DNA of 64,000 bases from Prevotella communis. GTDB lineage: Bacteria > Bacteroidota > Bacteroidia > Bacteroidales > Bacteroidaceae. The notes under the pieces are model-generated. The model searched no databases. It worked only from the letters and a program-made list of their open reading frames with translations, and was not told the origin of the DNA. Shown in pieces: positions 32,294 through 40,544 of the stretch (the first letter of the stretch is position 1; each line of letters starts with the position of its first letter). A program made the translations under genes and the position numbers. The stretch lies in contig NZ_CP091794.1 in assembly GCF_022024175.1 (NCBI RefSeq), positions 1-64,000 on the forward strand, written 5' to 3'.

Positions 32294-34021
32294 TTATTTC
32301 ATGATTACCTTTTTTGTTGTTCCGTTGTTCATACGAATTATCGTGAGGCCGTGTAAAGGTGTATTCCGTCGTTGGCCATTGGAAGAATAAAACACTTTAT
32401 CTATGTGCTTGCAAGTTTCAATATCCAAAATGCTTGTAGGATTCTTGTCTCCGTTTATTGAATAAAGATAGCATTGCCCTGTTTCAGCATATTTTCCTTG
32501 ATAATTTAGTAAATTCCCATAAACGACAACTTCATCACCTACTTTTATTTGGACATCACCTTCTTGCCATTTTCTATTCTCAATATAGTTGGTGCGATAG
32601 ATATAGAACTGGTTTTTCTCAGAACCATCATTTGAAATCCAGAATGTCGCATTTCCATACCTACTACTAAATGGATCATTTATTTTCGATATAATTCCTT
32701 TGATGTAATAGCTGTCAGAACTCGTCTCGTTAGCAGCTAATCCAATCGTCATTGCTTTTGCTTCTATAGCATTAAACGGTCTGTCAATACTCCCATCTGG
32801 TAGTTCTACCTCTACGATATTTTGAAACTTGCTCCACCCTGCTGTAGTTTGATATTTCTCTTTTGTTCCGATAGGTACATTGAGGGAGGCGGTAATAGGA
32901 TTATTAGAATCTCCTAAGAGCTGAAATGCAGATTCATCAACAGCAAATGGGTTTAGGATATTAGAAGTAATTTTGGTTAGTTCTGTACAGCCTTCGAAGG
33001 CATTGCTACCTATACTCTTCACAGAAAGTGGGATGGAAATACTTTTTAAAGCAAAACATTGCTGAAAAGCACGCTCACCAACACTAGTTACGCTAATTGG
33101 AATATCTAAATCAGTCAAACCACCCCCCCAAAAAGCACCATTACCAATTGTAATTACCCCAAGAGGAATTGTCATGTTGGATATGTCCCTAAAACTAGAA
33201 AACGCATAGTCACCGATTATATCTACACTTTGTGGAATTATTGTGTTCTTACAACCACTTAATAGTGTCTTTGTGCTTTTTTCTATGATAGCATTGCAAT
33301 TATCCCGAGAGTCATAATTCGGATTATCGTCTTCAACGATAATCTTTTCAAGGGCATTACAGCCATCTAATAAAGCGCCTCTGATTTCTGTTACATTTTT
33401 GGGTATGACAATTTCCTTCAGTTTTTCACAACCACCAAATGCATCAAATCCTATAGAGGTCACACTGTTAGGAATAATGATTTCTGTAACATTTGTACAA
33501 TATTCGAATGCATAAGCATCAATGGTTGTTACATGATTTCCTATTATTATTTCTGATAGACCTGTGCAGCGATAAAAAGCTGAATAACCAATAGTCGCTA
33601 CATTATTAGGTATAATAACATTCGTAAGCCCTGTACAGCTATCAAATGCTTTTTTACCAATAATAGTTACACTATTAGGGATTATTATACTTTTTAATCC
33701 GCTACATTTCCTAAAAGCCCAATCTCCTATGGTAGTGATGGTATTAGGAAGTTCGATATTATTTAGGTCTTCACATCCCTCGAATGCAAGGTTTCCAATG
33801 ACAGTTACGGAATAGTTATTTCCATTATAAGAAATGGTAGAGGGAATAGTAATAGAACCAGAGTAAGAATGAGATGTAACCTCTGCTGTTTTATCTGATG
33901 AATTAAGATTGTAGTATATGCCATCAATCTCGACATTCTGTTTGTCATAATAGGCGTAACTATTGTTGCCAACTATACAAAGGAGGCAAAATAATAAAAG
34001 TCTTAGGTAGAAGTTCTTCAT
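32294..34021 (-). CDS. BspA-like leucine-rich repeat protein with C-terminal OB-like domain
   Basis: From the ATG complement of 34019-34021 (chosen because the signal peptide MKNFYLRLLLFCLLCIVGNNSYA begins there; the frame extends upstream through a structured leader) the product has 575 residues. About 14 LRR_5 repeats are followed at ~residues 430-540 by a domain typical of nucleic-acid-binding OB-like units in Bacteroidales surface proteins (Y-Y-I-K-G-I-I-S-K-I...A-T-F-W-I-S-N-D-G-S...G-D-E-V-V-V-Y-G-N-L). It ends with a sorting tail (F-Y-S-S-N-G-Q-R-R...G-L-T-I-I-R). It is likely a secreted adhesin. Expression may be controlled by the leader RNA at 34053-34208. Confidence 0.88.
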   Translation of the reverse strand: MKNFYLRLLLFCLLCIVGNNSYAYYDKQNVEIDGIYYNLNSSDKTAEVTSHSYSGSITIPSTISYNGNNYSVTVIGNLAFEGCEDLNNIELPNTITTIGDWAFRKCSGLKSIIIPNSVTIIGKKAFDSCTGLTNVIIPNNVATIGYSAFYRCTGLSEIIIGNHVTTIDAYAFEYCTNVTEIIIPNSVTSIGFDAFGGCEKLKEIVIPKNVTEIRGALLDGCNALEKIIVEDDNPNYDSRDNCNAIIEKSTKTLLSGCKNTIIPQSVDIIGDYAFSSFRDISNMTIPLGVITIGNGAFWGGGLTDLDIPISVTSVGERAFQQCFALKSISIPLSVKSIGSNAFEGCTELTKITSNILNPFAVDESAFQLLGDSNNPITASLNVPIGTKEKYQTTAGWSKFQNIVEVELPDGSIDRPFNAIEAKAMTIGLAANETSSDSYYIKGIISKINDPFSSRYGNATFWISNDGSEKNQFYIYRTNYIENRKWQEGDVQIKVGDEVVVYGNLLNYQGKYAETGQCYLYSINGDKNPTSILDIETCKHIDKVFYSSNGQRRNTPLHGLTIIRMNNGTTKKVIMK

Positions 34022-34052
34022 ATAATTAAGGTAAATTAAAAAGGACGGAACT

Positions 34053-34208
34053 GCTCTGAAACCTTTCCGCTCTAAGGGTACCGCCAAGCACCGCACGTAT
34101 AGAAAAGCACGAACAATTCACGTCCTAAGACGTGAACCTTCCATCGCTTGTTCTCATACGTTGAAATTGGCGGTTTCTTAGAGCAAGAACAAGGACTTGA
34201 AGTCCAAG
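34053..34208 (-). promoter_or_regulatory. Structured 5' leader of the BspA-like operon (candidate riboswitch)
   Basis: Nested stems on the minus-strand RNA: 34177-34184/34069-34076 (8 bp), 34168-34174/34080-34086 (7 bp), 34156-34160/34096-34100 (5 bp), 34148-34153/34111-34116 (6 bp), and the apical hairpin TTCACGTC/GACGTGAA (34117-34136). The 5' strand (34172-34184) can instead pair with 34053-34063 (11 bp), giving an alternative fold close to a hairpin with a T-run before the start. A -7 box TACTTTTG lies at 34215-34222. The architecture parallels the leader at 7294-7448. Confidence 0.5.
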
Positions 34209-34371
34209 TTATATCAAAAGTATTCTAAGAGCAGAAACGCTTAGTTAATAGTTTTAATTAATTATCTCTGGGGACGCATGGATTAAACCAAAAATTATCC
34301 CCAATAATAGCGTTTCGCTTTATTCTTTATTATCTCATAGGCAGTACTATTTGATGGGTTTATAATATGAG

Positions 34372-34581
34372 TTATTTATTATCATTTCTAATCTCTGTCA
34401 AGATATCATCTAATATATATTGGTCACTCATTAATTGTAGACCGTAACGCGCATCGGCAAGCATCTCTGCTGTCTTTGTAGAATAGTACAAATCAAGAGC
34501 CCGCTCAGCATCTATATGCAGAGTCTTTGCCAACATCATAATGATATGGCTTTGTTTACGCCACAACACGTTATCTCTCAT
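34372..34581 (-). CDS. DUF3791-like small protein (second antitoxin candidate)
   Basis: 69 residues, all helical: I-I-M-M-L-A-K-T-L-H-I-D-A-E-R-A-L-D-L-Y-Y-S-T-K-T-A-E-M-L-A-D-A-R-Y-G-L-Q-L-M-S-D-Q-Y-I-L-D-D-I-L. This pattern is common next to DUF3990 genes in Bacteroides and clostridia. It starts 5 bp after the DUF3990 stop and closes a three-gene operon. Its function is not established; a role in neutralising or targeting the DUF3990 protein is an inference. Confidence 0.65.
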   Translation of the reverse strand: MRDNVLWRKQSHIIMMLAKTLHIDAERALDLYYSTKTAEMLADARYGLQLMSDQYILDDILTEIRNDNK

Positions 34582-34586
34582 AGCTG

Positions 34587-35096
34587 CTACTCTTTTGTGC
34601 TAATTGTGATACTCTTTTCAAATATCAGATAGTTGTCTATCACTTTTTGATTGATAAAGCATATTTGGTGGTTCACTTTTTTATAGCGAAGTTGTCCAAG
34701 AGCTTGTTCTGCAGTAATGATACCTTTTTCATAATCTTCAACAGTATCAATGACATTATCATTAGCTACGCCACCTTCCACAATATCATATTGTTTCCAA
34801 GCCGTTTTTCCTTGGCGACAAGCTACAACGTAGTCCAGCCATTCCAAATTGTATTCCTCGAATACCTTGAAACGTATACCATCAGCTTTAGCGCTGTCGA
34901 GATTAAACTTATATTGACTGATTATCGGTGTTGTCGCTCTACCCTTCCTGCTCGCAATAACAATTGCCCATGACTCTGCTTGTTTCTTTATCTTTGTAGC
35001 ATAAAAACCAAGGCCAAAGTCCAGATTATTTCTTCCGACCTTTGCCAGTGGTTGTGGTACAACAACATCTGAGCCATGATAGAGAGTAATAGTCAT
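34587..35096 (-). CDS. DUF3990 protein, possible ADP-ribosyltransferase-fold toxin
   Basis: 169 residues from the ATG at 35096, chosen because it overlaps the upstream stop codon (ATGA) and gives M-T-I-T-L-Y-H-G-S. The motif L-Y-H-G-S, then N-N-L-D-F-G-L-G-F-Y-A-T-K-I-K-K-Q-A-E-S-W-A, matches DUF3990. H in Y-H-G-S and Y in G-F-Y-A-T sit where PARP-like enzymes have their H and Y of the H-Y-E triad; the third residue is not obvious (Q in G-K-T-A-W-K-Q-Y-D is a candidate). It is the central gene of a DUF3791-DUF3990-DUF3791 operon, which looks like a toxin with two partners. Activity is inferred, not known. Confidence 0.75.
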   Translation of the reverse strand: MTITLYHGSDVVVPQPLAKVGRNNLDFGLGFYATKIKKQAESWAIVIASRKGRATTPIISQYKFNLDSAKADGIRFKVFEEYNLEWLDYVVACRQGKTAWKQYDIVEGGVANDNVIDTVEDYEKGIITAEQALGQLRYKKVNHQICFINQKVIDNYLIFEKSITISTKE

Positions 35097-35335
35097 AAGC
35101 TTCTTTGCTCTATTTCCCAATTATTTAATGTTTCCAGAGTATCATCAGCCACCCAATCTATACTTTGCGTATGCAGCATATCATAGTGAGTGAGCAGGCG
35201 TTTATGTATAAGTCCCTGTGCCTTCAGACGATCATGCATTATCTTGCCTGAAGTTTGCGCTTTCTTTGCACTAGCCTCAATAGCCATTACTGCAAAATGG
35301 ATTTTCTTATATGTTTTTGTTTCTGTCAATGACAT
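35093..35335 (-). CDS. DUF3791 protein (antitoxin candidate)
   Basis: 80 residues, helical. F-A-V-M-A-I-E-A-S-A-K-K and Y-D-M-L-H-T-Q-S-I-D-W-V-A-D-D-T-L-E-T-L match the DUF3791 signature. It is the first gene of the operon, has its own consensus promoter, and its stop overlaps the DUF3990 start by four bases, implying coupled synthesis as is usual for antitoxin-toxin pairs. Confidence 0.75.
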   Translation of the reverse strand: MSLTETKTYKKIHFAVMAIEASAKKAQTSGKIMHDRLKAQGLIHKRLLTHYDMLHTQSIDWVADDTLETLNNWEIEQRSL

Positions 35336-35387
35336 TAATTACCTGATTAAAAAAGGTTCTATAATAGATGTAATTACTCTTTGCTTG

Positions 35388-35418
35388 CAAAATTACGAAA
35401 AAGTTTTAAATAAACAAA
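35388..35418 (-). promoter_or_regulatory. Promoter of the DUF3791-DUF3990 operon
   Basis: Minus strand TTTG (35415-35418), 19-bp spacer, TAATTTTG (35388-35395). Confidence 0.65.
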
Positions 35419-35500
35419 TAATTCGGACTTTTTTCGTTATTTTACTTATACTGACCTGTTGTAATAGGCCTTTGCAGCTTTTTTATGGATTCCCCAATAA

Positions 35501-36676
35501 TTAACAACTATGTTCTGCTGCAATGGCAGTGGCAACGGCATAGGCGGTGGTCCAGGCAGCCTGAAAATTGAAGCCTCCTGTGACGCCGTCGATATCGAGC
35601 ACCTCGCCAGCGAAATATAGGTGGGGATGCTCACGGCTCTCAAGTGTTGAGGGGTTGACAGAGGCGAGGTCGATGCCGCCGCAGGTGACGAACTCGTCCT
35701 TGAAGGGTGCACGACCTGCTATCTGATAGGTATCGTTGATGAGGCTGTTGGTCAGACGATTCAGCTCCTTTTGGTTGAGACTTCCCCAGGGGGCATGCGC
35801 TCTGCCTGCAAGGGCTTTCTCCGTGAGGTAGTTCCACAGGCGTTGAGGCAGGTCGAAAGGACGCATGGAGGTCAGCTGCTTTTGCGCGTACTGTCGGCAG
35901 AAAGACAGCAGTTCCTGTTGTACCTCGTTTTCCTTTAATTGGGTCCAGTTCACAGAGAGCGGCATCTGATAGTTGTTCTCACTAAGCAGACGTGCTGCAT
36001 AGCTGCTGAGGCGTAGGATACACGGGCCACTCATGCCCCAGTGGGTGATGAGCAGAGGACCAGAGGCGCGCATTTTAGTGCCAGGAATCATGGCGGTGGC
36101 CTCTACAACGGTACCCATCAGATCTCGCAATGCCTGCTCTTCTATATTAAAGGTGAAGAGTGAAGGGACGGGAGGGATGAGAGGTGAGAGATGAGAGGTG
36201 AGAGATGAGTGGGAATTCATGCCACCTGTGGTGATGGCGATGAAGTCATAATCAGAGAGCTCATCAAGACTATTGATGCGACTGCCTGTCTGGATGGTCA
36301 CGCCAAGACGACGCGTCTCATTAAGAAAGAGGTTGATGATGGTTTGTGAATCCTGCGACTGTGGGAAGACACAGTGGTCTGGCTGCGTAACAAGTTTGAC
36401 ACCTCGGCTCTCAAACCACTGGTAGGCATCGCGATGGTCAAACTGCTTGAAGAGACGTTTCAGTAGGCGATGGCCTCGCGGATAGACGCTCTGCAGGTCC
36501 TTGACCTCCTCAAAGGAGTTGGTACAGTTGCAGCGTCCGCCACCAGAGATCTTTACCTTGGCAAGTACGTGGTGCGAGGCCTCAAGGATGGTAACGTCCA
36601 TCTGTGGACACATCTCCTTGAGATTGATGGCAAGAAAGAATCCTGCCGCACCTCCACCGACGACTGCTGTCTTCAT
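35501..36676 (-). CDS. HI0933/YhiN-family flavoprotein
   Basis: 391 residues. N-terminal FAD-binding G-G-G-A-A-G (residues 7-12), then K-I-S-G-G-G-R-C-N-C-T-N, the hallmark of this aminoacetone-oxidase/HI0933-like family, and at the C-terminus G-E-V-L-D-I-D-G-V-T-G-G-F-N-F-Q-A-A-W-T-T-A. The cellular role of the family is poorly defined. Oddity: where relatives have a Gly-rich segment before P-P-V-P-S-L-F, this protein has H-S-S-L-T-S-H-L-S-P-L-I, encoded by a heptanucleotide repeat (TGAGAGG/TGAGAGA on the plus strand, about 36176-36212). The frame is kept. It follows rnc by 12 bp, so is probably the last gene of fabF-rnc-HI0933. Confidence 0.88.
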   Translation of the reverse strand: MKTAVVGGGAAGFFLAINLKEMCPQMDVTILEASHHVLAKVKISGGGRCNCTNSFEEVKDLQSVYPRGHRLLKRLFKQFDHRDAYQWFESRGVKLVTQPDHCVFPQSQDSQTIINLFLNETRRLGVTIQTGSRINSLDELSDYDFIAITTGGMNSHSSLTSHLSPLIPPVPSLFTFNIEEQALRDLMGTVVEATAMIPGTKMRASGPLLITHWGMSGPCILRLSSYAARLLSENNYQMPLSVNWTQLKENEVQQELLSFCRQYAQKQLTSMRPFDLPQRLWNYLTEKALAGRAHAPWGSLNQKELNRLTNSLINDTYQIAGRAPFKDEFVTCGGIDLASVNPSTLESREHPHLYFAGEVLDIDGVTGGFNFQAAWTTAYAVATAIAAEHSC

Positions 36677-36688
36677 ATAACTTTCGGA

Positions 36689-37750
36689 TTATGACTCATA
36701 GGCTGCGGCCTCGGCAGCAGCTATGATCTCTTCGCGAGAGAGTTCCTTGGGCTGGTGTGTGATATCTGAGAGATCGAACTCATTGTCTAATTGTGAATTG
36801 AGATCTGAGAGTTGAGAGGTGGGATTAGTTTTGCTGTTTTCGTTTTCAGAAGCCTGCTCGTCCTGAAGGTTATCATACCTCTCAGTTTTCAGTTCTCCAT
36901 TCTCAGTTGAGATAATAAACTCCTTCTCTTTCTCCAAATCAGGTGCAATGGCTGTGGGTTCCTCTTCCATCTTGGTACGCTCAGACTTAGCCTGGAAGAT
37001 GGCGTCAATGAACTGTGGCTCGCGACGGAGGCGCTGCAGAGTCTCTTGTGAGGCAGCCTGTTGCGCTTCCTTCTTGGAGTAGCCTTTGCCCTTACCACCT
37101 TCTACGCCCTCTATCTTGACGAGGAAGCCAAAGATGGGTGACCCCTCGTTGTCCTTGTCTTCTTCCAGAATCTCAAAAGCCATCTTCACCCGGTTTTTCT
37201 GGGTCCACTCCAGCAGTTTCGACTTGAAGTTCACCTCTTTATAAGCCACCTTGTCGATATTGACCATCTGAGCCAGAATACGTGTCTTCATGAAACGCAT
37301 CACGGCATCATAGCCCTGATCCAGGTAGATAGCGCCAACAAGTGCCTCGAAGGCATTACCAGCCATATAACTGTTGTGTGAACGCTTGGAGGTGTTGCTC
37401 TGGATGAGTTCGGTGAGTCCCATCTCCTGAGCCAGTTTTCCCAGGGTCTCACGACTCACCAGCTTAGAACGGGTATTGGTGAGGAAGCCCTCACGCTTGT
37501 TTTCGAAATGCTCGAATACAATATGTCCCACCACGGCATCGAGCAGGGCATCGCCCAGAAATTCCAGTCGTTCGTTATTCAGGGGGCGACCCTTGTCATT
37601 ACGCTGTCCGCTACTCTTATGGGTCAGCGCAATCTTATAATACTTGATATCGTGGGGATAGAAGCCAATGATGGCGTGAAGAGAAGAAAAAAGCTCCTTC
37701 TCCTTGCGGAAAGGGAGCTTTATACGGTCGATGATATCGTTAAGCCTCAT
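36689..37750 (-). CDS. rnc: Ribonuclease III
   Basis: From the ATG complement of 37748-37750 (inside the last codons of fabF) the product has 353 residues. The RNase III signature N-N-E-R-L-E63-F-L-G-D67-A-L-L-D and the second acidic cluster (G-N-A-F-E-A-L-V-G-A-I-Y-L-D) are intact, and a dsRNA-binding domain spans ~175-245 (G-K-G-K-G-Y-S-K-K-E-A-Q-Q-A-A). It processes rRNA and structured mRNAs. Unusual: a ~105-residue C-terminal extension of low complexity, much of it encoded by heptanucleotide repeats (about 36787-36825 and 36878-36912), giving E-N-G-E-L-K-T-E-R and S-Q-L-S-D-L-N-S-Q-L-D-N. It overlaps fabF by 11 bp. Confidence 0.95.
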   Translation of the reverse strand: MRLNDIIDRIKLPFRKEKELFSSLHAIIGFYPHDIKYYKIALTHKSSGQRNDKGRPLNNERLEFLGDALLDAVVGHIVFEHFENKREGFLTNTRSKLVSRETLGKLAQEMGLTELIQSNTSKRSHNSYMAGNAFEALVGAIYLDQGYDAVMRFMKTRILAQMVNIDKVAYKEVNFKSKLLEWTQKNRVKMAFEILEEDKDNEGSPIFGFLVKIEGVEGGKGKGYSKKEAQQAASQETLQRLRREPQFIDAIFQAKSERTKMEEEPTAIAPDLEKEKEFIISTENGELKTERYDNLQDEQASENENSKTNPTSQLSDLNSQLDNEFDLSDITHQPKELSREEIIAAAEAAAYES

Positions 37751-39002
37751 ACTTCTTGAATACCACACAAGCGTTGTGACCACCAAAGCCGAACGTATTG
37801 CTCAGACCGGCGCGTACAGTACGCTTCTGTGCCTTGTTGAAGGTAAAGTTGAGGTTATAGTCAATCTCAGGATCTTCGTCACCGTCCTCGTGGTTGATGG
37901 TGGGAGGAATGATGTCGTTCTGGATAGCCAGCACAGTGGCCATAGCCTCTACGGCACCAGCAGCACCCAGCAGGTGACCAGTCATTGACTTGGTTGACGA
38001 GATATTGAGCTTGTAAGCTGCATCACCAAATACTTCCTTGATAGCCTTTGCCTCAGAGATATCACCAACGTGGGTAGAAGTACCGTGTACGTTGATATAG
38101 TCGATATCCTCAGGCTTCATGCCAGCATCCTCAAGGGCGTTCTGCATCACCAGCTTAGCACCCAGACCCTCAGGATGAGAAGCTGTGATATGATGTGCAT
38201 CAGCACTCATACCAGCACCAACCATCTCTGCATAAATCTTGGCACCACGAGCCTTAGCGTGCTCCAGTTCCTCGAGAATCAAGCAACCAGAACCCTCGGC
38301 CATGACGAAACCGTCGCGACTGGCGCTGAAAGGACGACTTGCCTTCTCGGGCTCATCATTGCGGGTTGAAAGGGCGTGCATAGCGTTGAAACCGCCTACA
38401 CCGCTCTCGCAGATAGCTGCCTCGGCACCACCAGCTACGATGACGTTGGCCTTACCCAAACGAATCAGGTTGAAGGCGTCAGCCAGTGCGTTGCTTGAAG
38501 AAGCACAGGCAGATGAAGTGATATAGTTGGGACCATGGAAGCCGTACATGATAGAAATCTGTCCGGCTGCGATGTCGGCAATCATCTTAGGAATGAAGAA
38601 GGGATTGAACTTAGGACCATCTGCACGATGAACACCATAATAGGTAATCTCGTCCTCGAAAGTCTTAATACCACCGATACCTACACCGTAAACAACACCG
38701 ATGCGGTTCTTGTCGATGGTTTCCAAATCCATCTTGCTGTCCTCAACAGCCTGCTTGGCAGCAATCAGGGCCAGCTGTGTGTAGCGGTCCATCTTGCGAG
38801 CCTCCTTGCGATCGAGGAAGTCGTTTACGTTGAGGTTCTTCACCTCACAAGCAAACTTTGTCTTGAAGTTGGTTGTATCGAAAGATGTGATAGGGGCTGC
38901 ACCACTAACTCCTGCAAGGAGATTCTTCCACATTTCTTCGGGGGTGTTTCCCACAGGGGTGACTGCGCCAAGGCCTGTCACAACCACTCTTTTTAATTCC
39001 AT
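37740..39002 (-). CDS. fabF: Beta-ketoacyl-ACP synthase II
   Basis: 420 residues, standard length. The Cys-His-His triad is seen in T-S-S-A-C-A-S-S-S (Cys ~165), N-V-H-G-T-S-T (His ~305) and K-S-M-T-G-H-L-L-G-A-A-G-A (His ~341). It extends acyl-ACP with malonyl-ACP in fatty acid synthesis. acpP lies upstream, separated by a large hairpin, and rnc overlaps its 3' end: the acpP-fabF-rnc order is usual in Bacteroidota. Confidence 0.97.
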   Translation of the reverse strand: MELKRVVVTGLGAVTPVGNTPEEMWKNLLAGVSGAAPITSFDTTNFKTKFACEVKNLNVNDFLDRKEARKMDRYTQLALIAAKQAVEDSKMDLETIDKNRIGVVYGVGIGGIKTFEDEITYYGVHRADGPKFNPFFIPKMIADIAAGQISIMYGFHGPNYITSSACASSSNALADAFNLIRLGKANVIVAGGAEAAICESGVGGFNAMHALSTRNDEPEKASRPFSASRDGFVMAEGSGCLILEELEHAKARGAKIYAEMVGAGMSADAHHITASHPEGLGAKLVMQNALEDAGMKPEDIDYINVHGTSTHVGDISEAKAIKEVFGDAAYKLNISSTKSMTGHLLGAAGAVEAMATVLAIQNDIIPPTINHEDGDEDPEIDYNLNFTFNKAQKRTVRAGLSNTFGFGGHNACVVFKKYEA

Positions 39003-39017
39003 AACTCTAATTTAAGG

Positions 39018-39117
39018 GAATAGTGAAAAAAGAAAAGTGAAAAATTTGCTACCGCACTCCAAGTTATGGTGAAGTAAGGCGGCAGCAAATTCTTCACTCT
39101 TCACTTTTCCTTTTTAA
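39018..39117. terminator. Long hairpin between acpP and fabF with heptamer flanks
   Basis: AATTTGCTACCGC pairs with GCGGCAGCAAATT (one mismatch); the flanks GTGAAAAAAGAAAAGTGAAA and TTCACTCTTCACTTTTCC extend the stem and are themselves period-7 repeats. It may cause partial termination after the abundant acpP message or set the acpP:fabF ratio. Confidence 0.6.
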
Positions 39118-39118
39118 T

Positions 39119-39355
39119 TTATTTTGCGTTCTCTTCGATATAAGCGATAGCATCAGCAACGGTGCCAATCTTCTCTGCCTTATCGTCAGGAATAGAAATG
39201 CCGAACTCCTTCTCAAACTCCATGATGAGCTCAACGGTATCCAGTGAATCTGCACCCAGATCATTGGTGAAACTTGCCTCGGGCTTTACTTCTGCCTCGT
39301 CAACACCCAGTTTGTCTACGATAATAGCCTTTACTTTGCTTTCAATTTCTGACAT
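39119..39355 (-). CDS. acpP: Acyl carrier protein
   Basis: 78 residues, acidic, with the phosphopantetheine serine S37 in [12 protein letters not shown]. It carries the growing acyl chain on 4'-phosphopantetheine in fatty acid synthesis. Size and sequence are typical of Bacteroidota AcpP. First gene of the acpP-fabF-rnc cluster. Confidence 0.97.
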   Translation of the reverse strand: MSEIESKVKAIIVDKLGVDEAEVKPEASFTNDLGADSLDTVELIMEFEKEFGISIPDDKAEKIGTVADAIAYIEENAK

Positions 39356-39554
39356 AATTTTTTTCCTTTTTTAATGTTAATATTCAATCTTTTTACGATA
39401 ATCTTTTCGAAAATCGGATGCAAAGTAACTCATTTTCTTTCAATTACGCAAACTTTTTACTAAAAAACTGCCCTTTGTGTGCACACACAGGGGGTAAATG
39501 TGCAATATTTTATTCTTTTTTTTGGTTATTTTTACACTTTACCTACTTTTTTTA

Positions 39555-39562
39555 TAACTTTG
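39555..39562 (+). promoter_or_regulatory. -7 box for the aldo/keto reductase gene
   Basis: TAACTTTG, 20 bp before the ATG at 39583. This supports the downstream start and excludes the upstream frame extension, which would lie ahead of the promoter. Confidence 0.55.
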
Positions 39563-39582
39563 CACACAAATTTTTATTGTCT

Positions 39583-40530
39583 ATGGATAAATATTTTGCA
39601 GACCCGCTGCGTTATGATGGCGGAATGAAGTTTGAGAGGTGCGGACGCTCTGGTGTTATGTTGCCAAAGGTATCGCTGGGATTCTGGCATAACTTTGGTG
39701 GTGTGGACTCTTACGAACGTTCCAGAGAGATAACGCATTATGCCTTCGATCATGGTGTGGTGCACTTTGACCTGGCTAATAACTACGGACCTCCTTATGG
39801 TTCTGCAGAAGAGACGATGGGCCGGCTGATGGATGATGACTTCGCGCCTTATCGTGATGAGCTCTTCATCTCTACCAAGGCAGGTTATGATATGTGGCCT
39901 GGTCCCTACGGCAATTGGGGATCCAGGAAATACCTGATGGCTTCGCTCGACCAGAGTCTGAAGCGTATGCACCTGGATTACGTGGATCTTTTCTATAGTC
40001 ATCGTTATGACCCTGAGACACCTCTGGAGGAGACACTCCAGGCTTTGGTGGATATTGTGCGTAGCGGAAAAGCCTTGTATGTAGGTATCTCGCGCTGGCC
40101 CTTGGAAGCCACAAAGTTTGCTGAGCAGTACCTGCGTGAGCGCGATGTGCCCATGCTGATTTATCAGGGTCGCCTGAATATGCTCGACCGTGCGCCTCAG
40201 GAAGAGGGTATCCTGGATTTCTGTGCTGAGAAGGGTATTGGCTTTATCTCGTTCTCGCCTTTGGCTCAGGGCTTGCTGACTGACCGTTACCTGGATGGTA
40301 TTCCTGCGGATTCACGTATGTCGAAAGGGAAATTCCTGAAGGAGAGTATGCTGACAGAAGAGTTGTTGGCAAAACTTCGCACTTACAACAAACAAGCCCT
40401 GGAGCAGAATAAACCTTTGTCGCAGATGGCATTGGAATGGATTCTACAACAGCGTGGCGTTACCTCTGTATTGGTAGGAGCCAGTAGTGCTCAGCAGTTG
40501 CAGAAAAACCTGCTTTGTGTTAATTCATAG
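39583..40530 (+). CDS. Aldo/keto reductase, YghZ/GpR-like
   Basis: 315 residues from MDKYFADPLRYDGG. The AKR tetrad is visible: D and Y in H-F-D-L-A-N-N-Y, K in I-S-T-K-A-G-Y, H in F-Y-S-H-R-Y-D. L-G-F-W-H-N-F-G-G near the N-terminus, G-P-P-Y-G-S-A-E and the C-terminal S-V-L-V-G-A-S-S are those of the YghZ (L-glyceraldehyde-3-phosphate reductase) group. A cytoplasmic NADPH-dependent reductase of small aldehydes is likely. The next gene begins 14 bp downstream. Confidence 0.9.
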   Translation: MDKYFADPLRYDGGMKFERCGRSGVMLPKVSLGFWHNFGGVDSYERSREITHYAFDHGVVHFDLANNYGPPYGSAEETMGRLMDDDFAPYRDELFISTKAGYDMWPGPYGNWGSRKYLMASLDQSLKRMHLDYVDLFYSHRYDPETPLEETLQALVDIVRSGKALYVGISRWPLEATKFAEQYLRERDVPMLIYQGRLNMLDRAPQEEGILDFCAEKGIGFISFSPLAQGLLTDRYLDGIPADSRMSKGKFLKESMLTEELLAKLRTYNKQALEQNKPLSQMALEWILQQRGVTSVLVGASSAQQLQKNLLCVNS

Positions 40531-40544
40531 TTGATAGTTGAAAG

